DNA of 40,524 nucleotides from UM-FILTER-39-64 sp964367055. GTDB lineage: Bacteria > Patescibacteriota > Minisyncoccia > UBA6257 > UBA9933. The notes beneath the pieces are model-generated. The model saw only the letters and a program-made list of their open reading frames with translations. It made no database searches and was not told the origin of the DNA. This document shows, piece by piece, positions 38,678 to 40,524 of this stretch. The translations under genes were made by a program, and so were the position numbers. The stretch covers positions 1 through 40,524 of the forward strand of contig CAYIWD010000002.1 in assembly GCA_964367055.1 (NCBI GenBank), in the 5' to 3' direction. Numbering within the stretch: position 1 is the first letter of the stretch; each line of letters opens with the position of its first letter.

Positions 38678-39085
38678 ATGGATAAAAAAGGATCTACGGC
38701 AGTTCCATCAATTAATGATTATCATTCCCGTGAGGAATGGGAAGTTGCTTGTTGGCGAAAAATATTGGAATCTAAAGAATTATTACCGTTGCTTATTACT
38801 TCTCATGAACGCCGCGATTTAATCGTGCGTGCTGCGACTATGGACGGGCTTAGTTCAGGCAAAACTTATCAGGAAATTGGCAATGAATTATGGGTTTCAC
38901 CCCAAACCATTAGCGTTATTAAAAAAGCCATGGACGAAAAGGCCTATCGTAGTTATTTAGAGCGCAGTTATAAGGAAAGAAAAAAGAAAAAATACAGCTC
39001 AAGCCCGGTGTCAAAAAAGTCAGAAAAGAGACCCCACGGCAAACCGCGTCACACGAAGTACGGAACGATTTATATGCCCTACTAA
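38678..39085 (+). CDS. TrpR/YerC-like helix-turn-helix regulator
   Basis: 135 residues. The middle matches the Trp-repressor superfamily: REEWEVACWRKILESKELLP, LITSHERRDLIVRAATMDGL and the helix-turn-helix KTYQEIGNELWVSPQTISVI. The C-terminus is a Lys/Ser/Arg-rich tail (KERKKKKYSSS, RPHGKPRHTKYG). In E. coli TrpR the ligand is tryptophan; here it is unknown. The gene sits among three copies of a 20-bp palindrome (38571, 38640, 39103), consistent with self-control. No Shine-Dalgarno; the transcript leader may be very short. The first residues before PSIND are variable-looking. Confidence 0.85.
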   Translation: MDKKGSTAVPSINDYHSREEWEVACWRKILESKELLPLLITSHERRDLIVRAATMDGLSSGKTYQEIGNELWVSPQTISVIKKAMDEKAYRSYLERSYKERKKKKYSSSPVSKKSEKRPHGKPRHTKYGTIYMPY

Positions 39086-39102
39086 ACCGATGAGTAGCTC
39101 GC

Positions 39103-39122
39103 CACTATGCTATAGCATAATG
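39103..39122. repeat. Third copy of the 20-bp palindrome
   Basis: CACTATGCTATAGCATAATG, one base from the perfect copy at 38640-38659, 17 nt past the stop of the TrpR-like gene. The rest of 39086-39262 is AT-rich with no open frame and no other signal that I can support. Confidence 0.75.
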
Positions 39123-39255
39123 CGGAGGGAGTGCACTACGAAAGTAGCAAACGATTAAAAATTAATAGACGAAAATCAATAGATAAAATTAATAAATTAA
39201 TAAAAAATCGTTGCCAAAATTTTTGAGAATTTTTATAAAATAAATTTTGCGGTAT

Positions 39256-39294
39256 AAAAAAAGAGGCCGTTTCCTGATGGATAGGGCGTGCCTC
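39256..39294 (-). terminator. Terminator after the 39304 gene
   Basis: The GAGGC/GCCTC stem (39263-39267 with 39290-39294) and a long loop are followed on the minus strand by seven T (complement of 39256-39262). It is 10 nt past the stop of the minus-strand gene. Confidence 0.6.
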
Positions 39295-39303
39295 GTAGGC
39301 GCT

Positions 39304-39618
39304 TTACTCCTGGGGGATTTTTCTTTTTGGATATCTTCCGCCATCCAAGAATCTTTGGACGGGCTTGTCAGGCGCAGGAACCTGCATCCCTATTTCTCTC
39401 AAATAGTTTTGCAAATCGCGGATCGTTTCCCGCTGAGCATCTATAGGATAGAAAATGAAGCGACTGATGCTCGGAGGATGTTCGGCTTTTCTGAAAAACG
39501 CGATGGCATCTTCATATGAGCCCATTTGTCTAATCTTTTTCACTATCGCGCGATCCCTTGTTTCTGAACAAGTCAAACCGCTCAGCAAGTGAGCATATTT
39601 ATCGACCGGACTCATCAT
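39304..39618 (-). CDS. Hypothetical 104-aa protein
   Basis: No family recognised. It is soluble, rich in Arg and Pro, with likely helices (SETRDRAIVKKIRQMGSYED, AIAFFRKAEHPP, ETIRDLQNYLREIGMQV). The start is supported by AAAGGAGG (39628-39635), 9 nt before the ATG at 39618; a second ATG follows directly. It has a promoter (39661-39689) and a terminator, so it stands alone. A competing plus-strand frame on the same DNA lacks any ribosome-binding site. Like other strong-Shine-Dalgarno orphans here, it looks like an accessory gene. Confidence 0.7.
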   Translation of the reverse strand: MMSPVDKYAHLLSGLTCSETRDRAIVKKIRQMGSYEDAIAFFRKAEHPPSISRFIFYPIDAQRETIRDLQNYLREIGMQVPAPDKPVQRFLDGGRYPKRKIPQE

Positions 39619-39660
39619 CGTGAACCACCTCCTTTCTCGTGAATTTAAGTAACTAAAAAC

Positions 39661-39689
39661 AGGGTAGTATATTCCAACTGCTTTGTCAA
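39661..39689 (-). promoter_or_regulatory. Promoter of the 39304-39618 gene
   Basis: On the minus strand, TTGACA (39689-39684), a 17-nt spacer and TACCCT (39666-39661), about 43 nt before the start. The -10 resembles that of the 4511 unit (TACTCT). Confidence 0.5.
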
Positions 39690-39711
39690 TGACGCAAAAA
39701 ATTAATTAATT

Positions 39712-40524
39712 TTAACTCTTTAACGTTTCCAAAACCCCCTTTTTTATTTCTCCCAAAAGTTTTTTATCTTCTTTTAATTTTTCTCGGGACTGCTCTAAAC
39801 CAACGCCGAGTTTTTCGTTCTCAAATGAATAAGTATTGCCGGTTTTTTTAACTACGCCGCTTTTTATTCCTACATTCAAAACATCACCCTCATAAGAAAT
39901 TCCCTCGCCGTACATTATGTCAAATTCCGCTATTTTAAAAGGCGGCGCCACTTTATTTTTTGCCACCTTGGCGCGGGTGCGATTGCCAACCACATCTTCA
40001 CCTTTTTTAATTTGGGCAATGCGCCTTAAATCAATTCTTACAGAAGCGTAAAATTTTAATGCCCGGCCGCCCGGAGTAGTGGTGGGTTCGCCATAACCCA
40101 TCATTCCGATTTTATCGCGAAGTTGATTGATGAAAACAATCAAAGTTTTAGAGCGGTCAGCTAAGGCAGTGATTTTGCGAAGCGCCTGGCTCATCATTCT
40201 GGCTTGTAATCCTATAAATTGCGCACCCATTTCACCCTCAATTTCCGCTCGCGGAGTCAAAGCCGCCACCGAGTCAATAATCACAGCACTGATAATACCA
40301 GAACGAACCAAACCTTCCAAAATATTTAAAGCGTCTTCGCCTGAATCCGGCTGGGAAACTAAAAGGTCTTCAATTTTAACTCCCAATTTTTTGGCATAAT
40401 CAGGGTCCATCGCGTGCTCGGCGTCAATGTAAGCAACTTTTCCACCTTTTTTTTGAACTTCGGCAATAACATGAAGCGCCATTGTACTTTTGCCGCTTGA
40501 TTCCGGACCGAATATCTCAACTAT
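39712..40524 (-). CDS. recA: Recombinase RecA, N-terminus cut by the window edge
   Basis: About 271 residues of the C-terminal part are visible; the gene continues past the right edge. The Walker A motif GPESSGKST is at 40483-40509, followed by YIDAEHAMDPDYAKKLGV, AVIIDSVAALTP (Walker B), MMSQALRKI, VFINQLRDKIG, TTPGGRALKFYASVRID and VGNRTRAKVAKNK. It forms filaments on single-stranded DNA for homologous recombination and SOS. The C-terminal domain is short with a basic end (LKEDKKLLGEIKKGV). The downstream gap to the 39618 gene holds that gene's promoter. Confidence 0.97.
   Translation of the reverse strand: MVEIFGPESSGKSTMALHVIAEVQKKGGKVAYIDAEHAMDPDYAKKLGVKIEDLLVSQPDSGEDALNILEGLVRSGIISAVIIDSVAALTPRAEIEGEMGAQFIGLQARMMSQALRKITALADRSKTLIVFINQLRDKIGMMGYGEPTTTPGGRALKFYASVRIDLRRIAQIKKGEDVVGNRTRAKVAKNKVAPPFKIAEFDIMYGEGISYEGDVLNVGIKSGVVKKTGNTYSFENEKLGVGLEQSREKLKEDKKLLGEIKKGVLETLKS

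Noticed and set aside
39247..39519. Plus-strand frame opposite the 39304-39618 gene
   Set aside because: It has no ribosome-binding site and begins inside the terminator of the minus-strand gene, which has a promoter and a strong Shine-Dalgarno.

Overview
The window looks like a chromosomal stretch from a member of the Candidate Phyla Radiation (Patescibacteria, most like Parcubacteria). This is inferred from AT-rich sequence, tightly packed genes with ATGA/TAATG overlaps, several envelope proteins with the N-terminal pattern KGLAPIAIILIIVGVL, a run of small TrbC/VirB2-like membrane proteins, a lamin-tail-domain surface protein, a split transketolase, and housekeeping genes in unusual neighbourhoods. 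No rRNA, CRISPR array, IS element or prophage core was seen. Both edges cut genes: a large surface protein at the left and recA at the right.

Layout. 1-3746 (+): 3' part of a secreted lamin-tail protein that probably began as a subtilase. 3806-4831 (-): three small accessory genes plus a 57-aa zinc-finger gene. 4874-16715 (-): 2-hydroxyacid dehydrogenase and a pilin-like protein, clpP, nusA-hppA, split transketolase-rpiB, a CapA-like protein, a pilin-like protein coupled to a nucleotidyltransferase pair, and gap. 16839-17153 (+): an isolated small gene with its own terminator. 17257-25408 (-): SpoU methyltransferase, trpS, RNase J, tRNA-Leu(CAG), cupin, OppA-like binding protein, secG, hicBA with a coupled pilin-like protein, and a YvlD-type membrane protein. 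25409-25742: a gene-free region with hairpins and two opposed consensus DnaA boxes. 25743-32951 (+): mechanosensitive-channel-like protein, degenerate metallo-beta-lactamase-fold protein, gyrA, a family 1 solute-binding protein and four TrbC-like proteins. 33062-34380 (-): SPFH protein and a membrane partner. Then tRNA-Leu(TAG), a PaaX/Cas2-like gene bracketed by two near-identical palindromes, a Xer-type recombinase (-), glyA-folD (+), a TrpR-like regulator amid three copies of a 20-bp palindrome (+), a small orphan gene (-) and recA (-).

How genes fit together. RpiB and the two transketolase halves cover part of the non-oxidative pentose phosphate pathway, joined by GAPDH in lower glycolysis. 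GlyA and FolD form a one-carbon unit. SecG, the binding proteins, CapA and the TrbC-like proteins serve the cell surface. Transcription diverges near 25.5 kb; with the DnaA boxes and nearby gyrA this makes the 25.4-25.7 kb gap a candidate replication origin or DnaA-controlled promoter region.

Most striking: (1) short palindromic elements inserted in frame into conserved genes, best shown in gap, where 40 nt are flanked by a 5-nt direct repeat and removing 45 nt restores a canonical N-terminus; (2) the Cas2-like gene between two 11-6-11 dif-like palindromes beside a Xer recombinase; (3) the TrpR-like gene with its palindrome set; (4) tiny genes (57, 40 and 28 aa), two of which have strong ribosome-binding sites. 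All calls come from reading the sequence; no database search was possible.
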